A DNA stretch of 64,000 nt from Bacteroidales bacterium (GTDB lineage: Bacteria; Bacteroidota; Bacteroidia; Bacteroidales; Bacteroidaceae): NCBI GenBank assembly GCA_015060965.1, contig SUXN01000006.1, positions 1 through 64,000 on the forward strand, read 5' to 3'. Shown piece by piece: positions 37,374 through 47,650 of the stretch (positions are counted from its first letter, which is position 1; the number at the start of each line of letters is the position of its first letter). The notes beneath the pieces are model-generated. The model was not told the origin of the DNA, did no database searches, and saw nothing but the letters and a program-made list of their open reading frames with translations. A program made the translations under genes and the position numbers.

Positions 37374-39242
37374 TTATTCAATGCTTTGCTGTACCTCGTC
37401 GACACTCTCAATCTGGGATATACTGTTAATGACCGCCTGGAGTTCATCCGATGAATGCACCTTGAACTCAAGTGTACATTTGACTATCTGGTCATCGGTC
37501 TTTGATGTTATGTGTGTGAGAGAAAGCTCCATCTTATTGGTAATACAGTCAATGATGTCAACCAGTAGATGGTAGCGGTCGACTGCGACAATATCCACAC
37601 GCACAGGATAGAGGAACTCCTTATCCTCTTCAAAATCCACGGCAACAATGTCATCGCCACGCTGCGATGCAAGCCTTATGGCAACCTTACAGTCGCGGCG
37701 GTGCAAAGTGATGTTACCATCGGCATCCTTGAAACCAATAACCTCGTCACCAGGCAACGGACGACATTGTTCACAGCGCTCATACTCGAGCTTACGCTGT
37801 TTGTTGAGGGCGCTGTTTATATGAGACTTGGCCTTGAATGTGGATACATAGTTTAGCCAGTCTTTCATTGGAGAAACTGAATCGCAGCAACCTATCTGCA
37901 CAACATCACCGCTTTCAAGTTCTGTCTTCACAGACGAGAGCAGCCCGTTTATGCGGGCATACTGTGCGTGTGCACCCACCTCGCTGTGTATTTCATAAGC
38001 GAAATCAAGTGCCGTGGCACCTTTAGGCAGAATCACGCCCTTACCCTCAGGGGTATATGCGATTATGTCATCGTTGTAGAAAGAAGATGTGACACCGTCC
38101 ATGTACTCCACCTCCTTACCACGGGTGGCAATCTCCTGAAGGACATGCTTGAATTTCTCGAGCCAGTTGGTGATATTCGTTTCGGTGCTCTCGGCAATAC
38201 ATCCGTATTGCGACTTGCGTATCATGCGCTCCGATGAAATATGGATCTCTTCCCAAGTACCTTGTGGGGTGAGCAGCTTGACATGATAGCTCTGATAACC
38301 GTTTTCCTTAGGTGAATCAATATAGTTCGCCACACTACCGGGTTTCTCCTTGAAGCGGTCGGTAAGGATTGAATATATCTTGAGACTCATATCCTTCTCG
38401 GAGTAGTCATGGGTATTCGGATAGATTATGCGGATGTAATATTTGCCTTCAATATGATTGAAATCGCATCCACGGCCATGCATCTTACGCCATGCGTTAT
38501 AAGGGCCACGGGAGTATATCTCGGTACGGGCCATAAGGATATCATTGTTCTCGAGCAGGCGTTCAATCTCGAACATGAAGGACTTGAGACCTTGCTCACG
38601 CTCCTTGAGTTCCTTGTTGAGTTCGCTTTCCAAGAATGCATATTCACGCGGACAACGGTAACGGAAAGAGAGATTCTCCAGTTCGCGTTTGATATAATAC
38701 AGTCCCAAACGATGTGCAAGAGGTGCATAGAAGTAGTCGGTTTCACCGGCAATCTTCATCTGCTTGTCGGGGCGCATGCTGTCGAGGGTGCGCATATTGT
38801 GCAAGCGGTCAGAAAGTTTGATAAGCAGGGCACGGATATCGTAATGGAGCGAGTTGAGCATCTGCTTGTAGTTGTCAATCTGGCTCGAAGAAGTAGAGTT
38901 GCTCTTTTTCTTCTTCTTTGTAACCACATCAACAAGAAAGGCCACATCACTGCCGAAACGCTCTGTTATATCCTCAACCGTATATGGGGTATCCTCGACA
39001 ACATCGTGGAGGAATGCCGCGATGATAGGGTTTGCACCCAAACGCAGTTCCTCGGCAACAATCTTGGCGACAGCCACCGGATGCATTATATATGGTTCAC
39101 CTGACTTACGGCGCTGTTCCATATGAGCCTCACGTGCCAACTGGTAGGCATCGCTTATCCTTGCAATGTCTTCGGCCGACAAGCGACGTGCAAGACGTCC
39201 AAGTAGTTCTTCTACCTCATGGTCAATCTTCTTGTATTCCAT
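37374..39242 (-). CDS. RelA/SpoT homologue (RSH), hydrolase intact, synthetase domain degenerate
   Basis: A 622-residue RSH protein from ATG 39242 (MEYKKIDHEVEE). The HD hydrolase is intact: HPVAVAKI, LHDVVEDT and LSDRLHNMRTL. The synthetase domain keeps NGYQSYH and a Glu in WEEIHI. By alignment to Streptococcus RelSeq, however, R241 and K243 of GRPKHIYS are replaced (IYSRGPYN), and metal-binding D264 is replaced by Gly (IEGKYYIRII). TGS (about 385-445) and C-terminal ACT domains follow. I infer a (p)ppGpp hydrolase; synthesis would come from another RSH. Confidence 0.88.
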   Translation of the reverse strand: MEYKKIDHEVEELLGRLARRLSAEDIARISDAYQLAREAHMEQRRKSGEPYIMHPVAVAKIVAEELRLGANPIIAAFLHDVVEDTPYTVEDITERFGSDVAFLVDVVTKKKKKSNSTSSSQIDNYKQMLNSLHYDIRALLIKLSDRLHNMRTLDSMRPDKQMKIAGETDYFYAPLAHRLGLYYIKRELENLSFRYRCPREYAFLESELNKELKEREQGLKSFMFEIERLLENNDILMARTEIYSRGPYNAWRKMHGRGCDFNHIEGKYYIRIIYPNTHDYSEKDMSLKIYSILTDRFKEKPGSVANYIDSPKENGYQSYHVKLLTPQGTWEEIHISSERMIRKSQYGCIAESTETNITNWLEKFKHVLQEIATRGKEVEYMDGVTSSFYNDDIIAYTPEGKGVILPKGATALDFAYEIHSEVGAHAQYARINGLLSSVKTELESGDVVQIGCCDSVSPMKDWLNYVSTFKAKSHINSALNKQRKLEYERCEQCRPLPGDEVIGFKDADGNITLHRRDCKVAIRLASQRGDDIVAVDFEEDKEFLYPVRVDIVAVDRYHLLVDIIDCITNKMELSLTHITSKTDDQIVKCTLEFKVHSSDELQAVINSISQIESVDEVQQSIE

Positions 39243-39463
39243 AGCTCTCTGCTTTATTATTATATCGCACAAGATGCAAATTTGGCGAAAAAACCGCAAA
39301 TTACAAATAAAAATACACTTTTATTACAAATAAACATCCGTAACGGATGCATTGGAGGCTGAAAAGGCATTTCACACACCCAAAGGGTGTCTTATTAAAA
39401 GATTTTCATCGGTCGTTTGAGAAAATAGAGCCGTTTATTACCCGAAAATTCGGTATAATTAAC

Positions 39464-39471
39464 TAACTTTG
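39464..39471 (+). promoter_or_regulatory. -7 box TAACTTTG for pheS
   Basis: TAnnTTTG match 64 bases ahead of the pheS start. The 292-base divergent gap with the RSH gene otherwise shows nothing clear. Confidence 0.6.
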
Positions 39472-39534
39472 CAAAGTTTATACGGAACCGCGACAGACCG
39501 TATGATGTAAAAACCGGAAAAACAGACAATAAAT

Positions 39535-40554
39535 ATGATAGCACAAATCAATCAGTTGCTCGAAGAAATCAAGGGCACAACAGCAACAAATGCCGAGGAA
39601 CTTGAGGCGCTCCGCCTCAAATACTTGAGCAAGAAAGGTATAATCAACGGACTCATGGCACAATTCCGCGAGGTTCCGGCCGAGCAGAAACGCGAGGTAG
39701 GTGTAAGAATCAACGAACTGAAGAACGCCGTTCAGGACCATTTCAACGCACTCAAAGAGCAGTTGGAGAACAAGGAGGAGGAGCAGTGCGAGATTGACCT
39801 CACACGTCCGTCCTACCCCACTACACTGGGCACACGCCACCCGCTCTCGATTGTCAAGAACGAGATTGTAGACATCTTCGCACGTCTTGGATTCTCAATC
39901 GCCAACGGCGTTGAGGTTGAGGATGACTGGCATGTATTCTCGTCAATGAACTTCGCCGAAGACCACCCTGCACGCGACATGCAGGACACATTCTTCATTG
40001 AGGCTCACCCTGACATCATCCTGCGCACACACACCAGTAGTGTGCAGAGCCGCGTGATGGAGACAAGCCAGCCCCCTATCCGCATCATTGCTCCGGGCCG
40101 TGTATACCGCAACGAGGCCATCAGCTACCGTGCACACTGTTTCTTCCACCAGCTCGAGGGTCTATACATCGACAAGAACGTATCGTTCACCGACCTCAAG
40201 CAGGTGCTCCTGCTTTTTGCACAGGAGATGTTCGGCAAGGACACGAAGATACGTCTGCGCCCCTCATACTTCCCGTTCACCGAACCCAGCGCCGAGATGG
40301 ACATCAGCTGTAACATCTGCGGCGGCAAGGGCTGTCCTTTCTGCAAGCACACCGGCTGGGTTGAGATTCTCGGTTGCGGAATGGTAGACCCCAACGTACT
40401 CGAGCTCTGCGGTATTGACAGCAAGGAGTATTCGGGTTACGCATTCGGCATGGGTATCGAGCGTATCACAAACCTCAAGTACCAGGTCAAGGACCTCCGT
40501 CTCTTCAGTGAGAATGACGTAAGGTTCCTCAAACTGTTCGAGAGCGCAAACTAA
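39535..40554 (+). CDS. pheS: Phenylalanine-tRNA ligase alpha subunit
   Basis: A 339-residue class II aminoacyl-tRNA synthetase subunit. The N-terminal coiled coil (about 1-90) contacts tRNA. Class II motifs follow, including LRTHTSSVQ and PGRVYRNE (motif 2) and the terminal GMGIERI (motif 3). CNICGGKGCPFCKHTGW is a Cys-rich insertion in the catalytic domain. Acts with PheT, which is not in the window. Confidence 0.96.
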   Translation: MIAQINQLLEEIKGTTATNAEELEALRLKYLSKKGIINGLMAQFREVPAEQKREVGVRINELKNAVQDHFNALKEQLENKEEEQCEIDLTRPSYPTTLGTRHPLSIVKNEIVDIFARLGFSIANGVEVEDDWHVFSSMNFAEDHPARDMQDTFFIEAHPDIILRTHTSSVQSRVMETSQPPIRIIAPGRVYRNEAISYRAHCFFHQLEGLYIDKNVSFTDLKQVLLLFAQEMFGKDTKIRLRPSYFPFTEPSAEMDISCNICGGKGCPFCKHTGWVEILGCGMVDPNVLELCGIDSKEYSGYAFGMGIERITNLKYQVKDLRLFSENDVRFLKLFESAN

Positions 40555-40566
40555 AAGAACATATAC

Positions 40567-40603
40567 AAAAAATAGGAGTCACGCCACGTGACTCCTATTT
40601 TTT
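40567..40603. terminator. Bidirectional terminator between pheS and aqpZ
   Basis: A 17-bp perfect stem (40567-40583 with 40587-40603) with a 3-base loop and T-tracts in both directions. Confidence 0.92.
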
Positions 40604-40619
40604 TGTCTTTTAAAACCGG

Positions 40620-41300
40620 TTACTTATCGCTACCGATAACCTTCCAGATACCTGCTGCAAGCAGAGCACCAACAAAAGGACCTACGATAAATATCCACAA
40701 CTGCTCAAGAGCCGCACCACCCTGGAAGAGAGCGGGACCGATTGAACGTGCAGGGTTAACAGATGTACCTGTGTAACGGATACAAACAAGGTGAACAAGC
40801 ACCAAAGAGAGACCGATTGCAAGACCTGCAAGGTTGCCGGCACCCTTCTTGCTGTCAGTAGTACCCAATACAACAAGAACAAAAATCATAGTGAACACGA
40901 TCTCTGCTACAAGACCACCGGTGATGCTCACGCCAGACTGGCAAGCATTGGCACCTGTACCTACGATAGCCTCACCACTTGTAGAGGTGCAGAGATAAAG
41001 GATTGCAGCACCTGCAATGGCACCGATAACCTGGAAGAGCATGTACATAGCAGCATCCTTGGCACCCATACGGCCGCTTACCCATACACCGAGAGTGATG
41101 GCGGGGTTGATGTGGCAACCGCTGATACCGCCGATGGCATAAGCCATAGCAACAACAGCAAGACCGAACGCAAGAGATGTACCTACTACAGTAGATGCAA
41201 ATGCAGGATCAGCCGAATTACAACCAAGGCTGACGGCAGCACCGCAACCCATAAGCACCAGCACCATTGTGCCGACTGCTTCAGCAAGATACTTTTTCAT
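40620..41300 (-). CDS. aqpZ: Aquaporin Z
   Basis: A 226-residue inner-membrane water channel with six transmembrane segments. Both half-helix motifs are present: CHINPAITLG (NPA 1) and GTSVNPARSIGP (NPA 2, followed by Arg of the selectivity filter). The narrow-filter residues look like a water rather than a glycerol channel. Single gene with its own -7 box. Confidence 0.94.
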   Translation of the reverse strand: MKKYLAEAVGTMVLVLMGCGAAVSLGCNSADPAFASTVVGTSLAFGLAVVAMAYAIGGISGCHINPAITLGVWVSGRMGAKDAAMYMLFQVIGAIAGAAILYLCTSTSGEAIVGTGANACQSGVSITGGLVAEIVFTMIFVLVVLGTTDSKKGAGNLAGLAIGLSLVLVHLVCIRYTGTSVNPARSIGPALFQGGAALEQLWIFIVGPFVGALLAAGIWKVIGSDK

Positions 41301-41354
41301 AATAATAGTGTTTTAAGGTTTATAAATCATTATTCGGTTATGCACCCAATGATG

Positions 41355-41362
41355 CAAACGTA
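41355..41362 (-). promoter_or_regulatory. -7 box TACGTTTG for aqpZ
   Basis: Minus-strand TAnnTTTG match 54 bases ahead of the aqpZ start. Confidence 0.5.
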
Positions 41363-41429
41363 CAAAATAGAATCAAGATACGGAAATTTTGTCAAACTTT
41401 TTTAATCCTTAACCATAAAAACGGTATAA

Positions 41430-43613
41430 TCAGACAATAAATAGCAATTCCCTGTATTTTGGCAAAGTCCACAGTTCATTATCCACGACAAGCTCAAGAT
41501 TATCGATGTGTGAGCGAATCTCCTCGAGCATGGGAGCCACTGTGTCGTGATAAGCGATAGCCTTCTCGCGCTCACTGGCAATGCGGTTCGCGACCTTACG
41601 GCGCTCGACGAGCTCTGTCACCAGACGGCGTATCTCGGCAACGTGTGTAGCCATCTGCTTCACAAGTTCGATATTCTCGGCCGACAGACGGTCACCCTCT
41701 TCCTTGCCTATGACCTGTTCCATCTTTATGACATTGTCAAGGAGCGAGCTCTGGTACTTTGTCGCCGTGGGGACAATATGGTTCAGCGCGAGGTCACCGA
41801 GGACACGCGCCTCAATCTGTATTTTCTTCGTATACATCTCCCACTTGATCTCGTTACGGGCACGGAGTTCTGTCTCGGTCATCACCTCCATGCGACGGAA
41901 CATATCCACGCTCTCCTTGTCGAGATAACGGTCAAAGACGATGGGGGCACTTGCCTCACAGTCAAGACCGCGTTTGGCGGCCTCGCGACGCCACTCGTCA
42001 CTGTAGCCATTGCCGTCGAAACGGACCGGTTTGCTATACCTTATATATTTACGTATAACCTTGACAAGAGCATCCTCTTTTGCCACGCCCCTGTCAATGA
42101 GAGCATCGACCTCACTCTTGAAGATAGTCAACTGCTCGGCCATTGCAGTGTTCAGGGCAATCATTGCCGACGCACAATTGGCCTCGGAACCTACGCCACG
42201 GAACTCGAAACGGTTACCGGTAAAGGCAAACGGAGATGTTCGGTTACGGTCGGTATTGTCTATCATCAGTTCGGGGATAGCAGGGATATTCAGGCGCAGC
42301 TCGCGCTTGCTGAGAATCCTAACGACATCATCGGTTGTCTCCATGTGGTCAAGCACTGAAGAAAGATGCGAGCCAAGGAAGCTCGAGATAATTGCGGGAG
42401 GCGCCTCGGCTGCTCCCAGACGGTGGGCATTGGCGGCAGACATGATGCTCGCCTTGAGCAGACCATTGTGACGGTATATTGCTGCAAGGGTATTTACCAC
42501 GAATGTTATGAAACGGAGATTATCCTTGTCGTTCTTTCCGGGAGCCATCAGAAGGACACCGGTATCGGTACCCAAAGACCAGTTGTTATGTTTACCGGAA
42601 CCGTTGACACCTTTGAAGGGTTTCTCGTGCAGCAGCACACGGAAGCCGTGGCGGCGTGCCACCTCCTTCATAAGTGCCATAATAAGCATATTGTGGTCTA
42701 CAGCAAGGTTGCACTCCTCATAAATGGGCGCAAGCTCGAACTGATTGGGGGCTGCCTCGTTGTGGCAGGTCTTTGCCGGTATACCCAATTTGAGAGCCTC
42801 AATCTCAAGTTCCTTCATGAAAGCTGCAACACGCTTTGGAATAGAACCGAAATAATGATCCTCGAGCTGCTGGTTCTTCGCACTGTCGTGTCCCATGAGC
42901 GTCCGCCCTGTGAGCAGAAGATCAGGACGTGCAAGCAGCATACCCTCGTCGACAAGGAAATACTCCTGCTCCCAGCCAAGATAGGTGGTCACCTTCTTCA
43001 CGTTCTTGTCAAAATAACGGCACACGTCAGTCGCAGCCTTGTCGACAGCACGCAGTGACTTCAACAGAGGCGCTTTGTAATCAAGTGCCTCGCCTGTATA
43101 AGAGATGAACACCGTGGGGACACAAAGGGTGTCATCCATAAGGAACGCAGGTGATGTGGGATCCCAGGCACTGTAGCCACGTGCCTCGAACGTGCTTCGT
43201 ATACCGCCGTTGGGGAATGATGAAGCATCGGGCTCCTGCTGCACAAGCAACTTGCCGGAGAACTCCTCAAGCACACCACCCTTGCCGTCGGGTTCGATAA
43301 AGGCATCGTGCTTTTCGGCAGTAGTCTCAGTAAGCGGGTGGAACCAGTGTGTATAGTGTGTTGCACCGTTCTCTACAGCCCAGCGCTTCATGCCTTCGGC
43401 CACGCTGTCAGCAATTGAGCTGTCAAGCGGAGCATCGTTGTCAATGACATCAATCAACTTGTTATAGACCTCTTTCGGAAGATACTTGAACATCTTCTCA
43501 CGGTTGAACACTTTGACCGCATAGTAGTCGGAAGGACGTTCCTTGCTATTGGGAACATCAACGGCATTCTTTGCGAATGCAGCAGTCACTACCTCAAATC
43601 TCAGTTTTGACAT
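41430..43613 (-). CDS. glnN: Glutamine synthetase type III
   Basis: A 727-residue enzyme of the GSIII family, which is much longer than type I and common in Bacteroidetes. It makes glutamine from glutamate, ammonia and ATP. Characteristic stretches are WEQEYFLVDEG, the KTCHNEAAPNQFELAPI metal and glutamate site, and NGSGKHNNWSLGT. A long helical C-terminal extension is typical. A second, type I-like glutamine synthetase is encoded at 50.8 kb. A leader of about 125 bases follows the likely promoter. Confidence 0.96.
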   Translation of the reverse strand: MSKLRFEVVTAAFAKNAVDVPNSKERPSDYYAVKVFNREKMFKYLPKEVYNKLIDVIDNDAPLDSSIADSVAEGMKRWAVENGATHYTHWFHPLTETTAEKHDAFIEPDGKGGVLEEFSGKLLVQQEPDASSFPNGGIRSTFEARGYSAWDPTSPAFLMDDTLCVPTVFISYTGEALDYKAPLLKSLRAVDKAATDVCRYFDKNVKKVTTYLGWEQEYFLVDEGMLLARPDLLLTGRTLMGHDSAKNQQLEDHYFGSIPKRVAAFMKELEIEALKLGIPAKTCHNEAAPNQFELAPIYEECNLAVDHNMLIMALMKEVARRHGFRVLLHEKPFKGVNGSGKHNNWSLGTDTGVLLMAPGKNDKDNLRFITFVVNTLAAIYRHNGLLKASIMSAANAHRLGAAEAPPAIISSFLGSHLSSVLDHMETTDDVVRILSKRELRLNIPAIPELMIDNTDRNRTSPFAFTGNRFEFRGVGSEANCASAMIALNTAMAEQLTIFKSEVDALIDRGVAKEDALVKVIRKYIRYSKPVRFDGNGYSDEWRREAAKRGLDCEASAPIVFDRYLDKESVDMFRRMEVMTETELRARNEIKWEMYTKKIQIEARVLGDLALNHIVPTATKYQSSLLDNVIKMEQVIGKEEGDRLSAENIELVKQMATHVAEIRRLVTELVERRKVANRIASEREKAIAYHDTVAPMLEEIRSHIDNLELVVDNELWTLPKYRELLFIV

Positions 43614-43743
43614 ATTATAATATAATGTGTGATTTCATATCCAGCATAGACGGTTCCGTATTTCATCGGCCATTCTGACACAATGACACCAAACCATACA
43701 AACCCGCATTTTGATTACTTTTTGTAAAAACAAATAATATCTG

Positions 43744-43751
43744 CAAATATA
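43744..43751 (-). promoter_or_regulatory. -7 box TATATTTG for glnN
   Basis: Minus-strand TAnnTTTG match 131 bases ahead of glnN. The 559-base gap 43614-44172 is A-rich on the plus strand. A weak open frame at 43663-43911 (minus) has low-complexity composition and is not called. Confidence 0.5.
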
Positions 43752-44074
43752 ACAGCATACAGCCATACAACAAAGATTTTTTGAAAAAAGGAACACTTTT
43801 TTGAAGAAAGAACCGAAAATCGACAGGCCTTTTCAGAAAAAAGGAAGCCATTTTCAAGGAAAACAGACATAAAATGTCGGTACAAACCCAAAAAGAAGAA
43901 AAACAGACCATTTGACATTATGTCAGCATAAAGCATCCAACCCAAGACATCTGCTTACACAAAGACAGAATACGCATTCTTTTACCTCAAGAGAAAAAAC
44001 GGCTCCTGCTCATAGTGAAGCAACATTTTTCCAAAAAAATGATAAAAAAATATTCAGCCATACAATTATTTAAA

Positions 44075-44082
44075 TAACTTTG
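44075..44082 (+). promoter_or_regulatory. -7 box TAACTTTG for nagA
   Basis: TAnnTTTG match 91 bases ahead of nagA. Confidence 0.55.
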
Positions 44083-44172
44083 TAGGGAAATGCGGCTTAC
44101 AGGCAATCTGTGACTACAGAAGAACCTTATGGTCAATAAAAGGAAAACACAATAACACTAACCAAAAATATT

Positions 44173-45336
44173 ATGCTTAAGCAAATCATCAACGGCAAAA
44201 TCCTTACCCCACAAGGTTGGTTGAAGGATGGTTCAGTTATCATTCGCGATAACAAGATTCTTGAAGTTACAAACTGCGACCTCGCTGTTATCGGTGCAGA
44301 AGTTGTTGACGCAAAGGGTATGTACGTAGTACCCGGTGGCGTTGAGATCCATATCCATGGTGGTGGCGGTTGCGACTTCATGGAGGGTACTGAAGAGGCT
44401 TTCCGCGGAGCAATCAAGGCTCACATGAAGCACGGTACAACAAGTATATTCCCCACCCTTTCATCATCCACAGTACCCATGATCGAGGCAGCAGCCGAGA
44501 CTTGTACAAAGCTTATGGCTGAGCCAAACAGCCCTGTACTCGGCCTTCACCTCGAGGGTCACTACCTGAACATGGCTATGGCCGGTGGCCAGTTGCCCGA
44601 GAACATCAAGGATCCCGATCCAAACGAGTACATTCCTCTTGTAGAGAAATGGAATTGTATCAAGCGTTGGGATGCGGCTCCCGAGCTCCCCGGCGCAATG
44701 CAGTTCGGTAAGTATATCACATCAAAGGGCATCCTCGCGTCTGTAGCCCACACACAGGCGGAGTATGACGACATCCATGCAGCACGCAAGAACGGTTACA
44801 CCCACGCAACACACTTCTACAACGCGATGCCCGGTTTCCACAAGCGCCGCGAGTACAAGTACGAAGGTACAGTAGAGAGTATCTATCTGCACGAGGATAT
44901 GACTGTTGAGGTTGTTGCCGACGGCATCCACGTTCCACCGACAATCCTGCGTCTTGTACATCACATAAAGGGTGTTGAGCGTGCTTGCGTAATCACCGAT
45001 GCCCTTGCTTGCGCAGCAAGTGACAGCACAACAGCATTCGACCCACGTGTAATCATCGAGGACGGTGTTTGCAAGCTTGCTGACCGCACCGCTCTTGCCG
45101 GTTCTGTCGCTACAATGGACCGCCTTATCCGCACTCTCGTACAGAAGGCCGAAATTCCTTTGGAGGATGCTGTACGTATGGCTTCAGAGACTCCTTCAAA
45201 GATTATGAACGTGTACGACCGTAAGGGTTCACTGCAGAAGGACAAGGACGCCGACATCATGATTCTCGACGACGATTTGAACGTACGCGCAGTATGGGCT
45301 ATGGGTCAGCTTGTTGAGGGTACATACAATCTTTAA
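44173..45336 (+). CDS. nagA: N-acetylglucosamine-6-phosphate deacetylase
   Basis: A 387-residue amidohydrolase that removes acetate from GlcNAc-6-phosphate. Metal-site and active-site segments are visible: EIHIHGGGGCDF, the GLHLEGHY glutamate, VAHTQAEYDD, THFYNAMPGFH and VITDALA. Length is standard. No nagB is adjacent. The secreted GH20 hexosaminidase at 23.1 kb could supply its substrate after uptake and phosphorylation. Confidence 0.94.
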   Translation: MLKQIINGKILTPQGWLKDGSVIIRDNKILEVTNCDLAVIGAEVVDAKGMYVVPGGVEIHIHGGGGCDFMEGTEEAFRGAIKAHMKHGTTSIFPTLSSSTVPMIEAAAETCTKLMAEPNSPVLGLHLEGHYLNMAMAGGQLPENIKDPDPNEYIPLVEKWNCIKRWDAAPELPGAMQFGKYITSKGILASVAHTQAEYDDIHAARKNGYTHATHFYNAMPGFHKRREYKYEGTVESIYLHEDMTVEVVADGIHVPPTILRLVHHIKGVERACVITDALACAASDSTTAFDPRVIIEDGVCKLADRTALAGSVATMDRLIRTLVQKAEIPLEDAVRMASETPSKIMNVYDRKGSLQKDKDADIMILDDDLNVRAVWAMGQLVEGTYNL

Positions 45337-45358
45337 CAAGAAACACACTGAATAACAG

Positions 45359-45388
45359 CAAGGCTCCCGACAATCGGGGGCCTTGTTT
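45359..45388 (+). terminator. Terminator after nagA
   Basis: A 12-bp stem (45359-45370 with 45374-45385, one T-G pair) followed by T-rich sequence. Confidence 0.82.
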
Positions 45389-45469
45389 TATATACTACCG
45401 TCAGCTCTAAAAATCATTAACTATATTAAAAATATCAAAACAGAAAGGAGAAGTAAGGATATTATTGAT

Positions 45470-45477
45470 TAATTTTG
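45470..45477 (+). promoter_or_regulatory. -7 box TAATTTTG for the dcp operon
   Basis: TAnnTTTG match 93 bases before the chosen dcp start. Confidence 0.5.
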
Positions 45478-45569
45478 CGTTATGATAGATACATATGCAC
45501 CGCAACCGCCGGAACGGACGACCGGTTTCCGTCACATACAGCATATGCAAACAAACAACGACAACTGAA

Positions 45570-47639
45570 ATGAACAATAATACAGAAAACAAGAACCCTC
45601 TACTTATGCCATTCGGCACACCCTATGGTGCTGTGCCATATGACCGCATAACGCTCGACCATTATGTCCCTGCGGTAGCGGAGTGCATCAAAAATGAGGA
45701 AGCCGCAATTGAGAGCATCTGTAACAATAGCCAGAAGGCGACATTCGAGAACACCATTGCTCCGCTCGATTATGCGGGAACAGAACTGAGTATTGTGGTG
45801 TGCGCATTCAATGCGCTCATAAATGCGAGGAGCTATGATGAGATTCTTGCGGTTGAGGAGCAGATACAGCAGATGTGCACTGTACACCAGAACAACATAT
45901 CACTCAACGAGAGGCTTTTTGCACGCATAAAAGAGGTCTATGAGGCCGAGAACAGCCACCTGGACACCGCACAGAAGAGATTGCTTGAGCAAACATATCT
46001 GATGTTCGTGCGCGGAGGAGCAAACCTCAAAGGCAAAGAGCGTGACACCTACCGCGAACTTACAGAAAAGCTCACTGCCCTGTCGCTGAAGTTCCAGGAG
46101 AACAGCATAAAGGACACCGACGGGTTCACCCTATGCATCACCGACAGCAATGATCTGGAGGGATTGCCCGAAGACGTTATCGAGTCGGCTGCCAACCTTG
46201 CGAAAGAGAGCGGCAAAGAGGGATGGATATTCACGTTGCACCGTCCCAGCTATCTCCCGTTCATCACTTTCTGCCGCAACCGTGAATTGAGGCGTCAGAT
46301 GTATATGGCATACAACACAATAGGTGCAAAAGGCAACGCATACGACAATCGGGCGATTGTGACCGAGATTGTAAACAAACGTCTTGAATTGGCCCGTCTG
46401 CTTGGTTACAACACATACAGCGACTACGTCCTGGCGGAGCGCATGGCGCAGAACACAGATGCAGTATTCTCGATGCTTGGCAAACTCACATGGTCGTATC
46501 TGCCTGCAGCACGCAAGGAGATGACTGAGATTGAGGATTATGCACGCCAATGCGAGGGAGAGGATTTCGATTTCCAGCGCTGGGACTTTGCCTACTACTC
46601 AGAAAAACTCAAGGAAAAGAAGTATGACCTCAACGACGAGATGATACGCCCCTACTTCGAGCTTAACCAGGCAATTTACGGAGCGTTCTACCTTGCCACA
46701 CGCCTTTACGGCATCACATTCAAACAGAACCACGACATACCGGTATTCAACCCCGATGTAAAGGTGTGGGAAGTGTATGACTACGACGGACGTTACATAG
46801 CACTGCTATACTGCGATTTCTACGCACGTAAAGGCAAACACGCAGGTGCTTGGATGGACTCCATCAAGCCGCAATACAAGGACAATAACGGAACCGACCA
46901 TCGCCCGCACATCACATTGTCCACAAACTACCGCAAACCCATGCCGGGCAAGCCGACACTGCTGAACCATGACGAGTTCAACACCTTGATGCACGAGTTC
47001 GGACACTGCCTCCACGGCATACTCTCCGATGTCACCTATCCGGGACAATGCAGCCCCAATGTCTTGTGGGACTTCGTGGAGTTGCCATCGCAGATAATGG
47101 AGAATTTCGCTACCGAGGAGGAGTTCCTAAAACACTTCGCCTTCCACCACAAGACAGGAGACAGCATGCCTAAAGAGACTCTGCAGAAGATAAAGGAAGC
47201 ACAGACCTACAAGGCTGCATACCAGTGTGTACGTCAGGTTGGATTGGGCCTCATTGACCAGGCTTGGCACAACATATCGGAACCGTTTGAAGGTGACGTA
47301 CTCGAGTATGAACAGTCGGTAACGGCAGCACTGAGGGTGATGCCTGTAATAAAAGAGACCGGCATAACACCGCAGTTCGGGCATATCATGTCGGGCGGTT
47401 ATGCTGCAGGATACTACAGCTACAAATGGGCCGAGGTACTTGATGCCGATGCATTCTCAAGATTCAAAGAAGAGGGCATCATGAACATGAAGACAGCCCA
47501 GTCGTTCCGTGACAACATACTCTCAAAGGGTGACAGCGAACATCCCATGGAGCTATATATCCGTTTCCGCGGCCGCAAGCCACAGATTGAGCCATTGCTC
47601 GAACGTGATGGAATCAAGACCATATGTAAACATTTATAA
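45570..47639 (+). CDS. dcp: M3-family peptidase (peptidyl-dipeptidase Dcp / oligopeptidase A type)
   Basis: A 689-residue zinc metallopeptidase. I prefer ATG 45570 (MNNNTENKNPLLMPFGTPYG) over 45495 because family members start near PFGTPYGA. The zinc motif HEFGHCLHG lies near residue 473, with the third ligand Glu downstream. It is a mostly helical family. No signal peptide is visible, so it is probably cytosolic and degrades short peptides. Its stop codon overlaps an ATG (TAATG) of the next frame, so the following lipoprotein gene may be coupled. Confidence 0.9.
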   Translation: MNNNTENKNPLLMPFGTPYGAVPYDRITLDHYVPAVAECIKNEEAAIESICNNSQKATFENTIAPLDYAGTELSIVVCAFNALINARSYDEILAVEEQIQQMCTVHQNNISLNERLFARIKEVYEAENSHLDTAQKRLLEQTYLMFVRGGANLKGKERDTYRELTEKLTALSLKFQENSIKDTDGFTLCITDSNDLEGLPEDVIESAANLAKESGKEGWIFTLHRPSYLPFITFCRNRELRRQMYMAYNTIGAKGNAYDNRAIVTEIVNKRLELARLLGYNTYSDYVLAERMAQNTDAVFSMLGKLTWSYLPAARKEMTEIEDYARQCEGEDFDFQRWDFAYYSEKLKEKKYDLNDEMIRPYFELNQAIYGAFYLATRLYGITFKQNHDIPVFNPDVKVWEVYDYDGRYIALLYCDFYARKGKHAGAWMDSIKPQYKDNNGTDHRPHITLSTNYRKPMPGKPTLLNHDEFNTLMHEFGHCLHGILSDVTYPGQCSPNVLWDFVELPSQIMENFATEEEFLKHFAFHHKTGDSMPKETLQKIKEAQTYKAAYQCVRQVGLGLIDQAWHNISEPFEGDVLEYEQSVTAALRVMPVIKETGITPQFGHIMSGGYAAGYYSYKWAEVLDADAFSRFKEEGIMNMKTAQSFRDNILSKGDSEHPMELYIRFRGRKPQIEPLLERDGIKTICKHL

Positions 47640-47650
47640 TGTATTGGACA

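Noticed and set aside
43663..43911. Possible small membrane protein before glnN
   Set aside because: Hydrophobic low-complexity product from an A-rich leader region, with no promoter or homologous feature visible.
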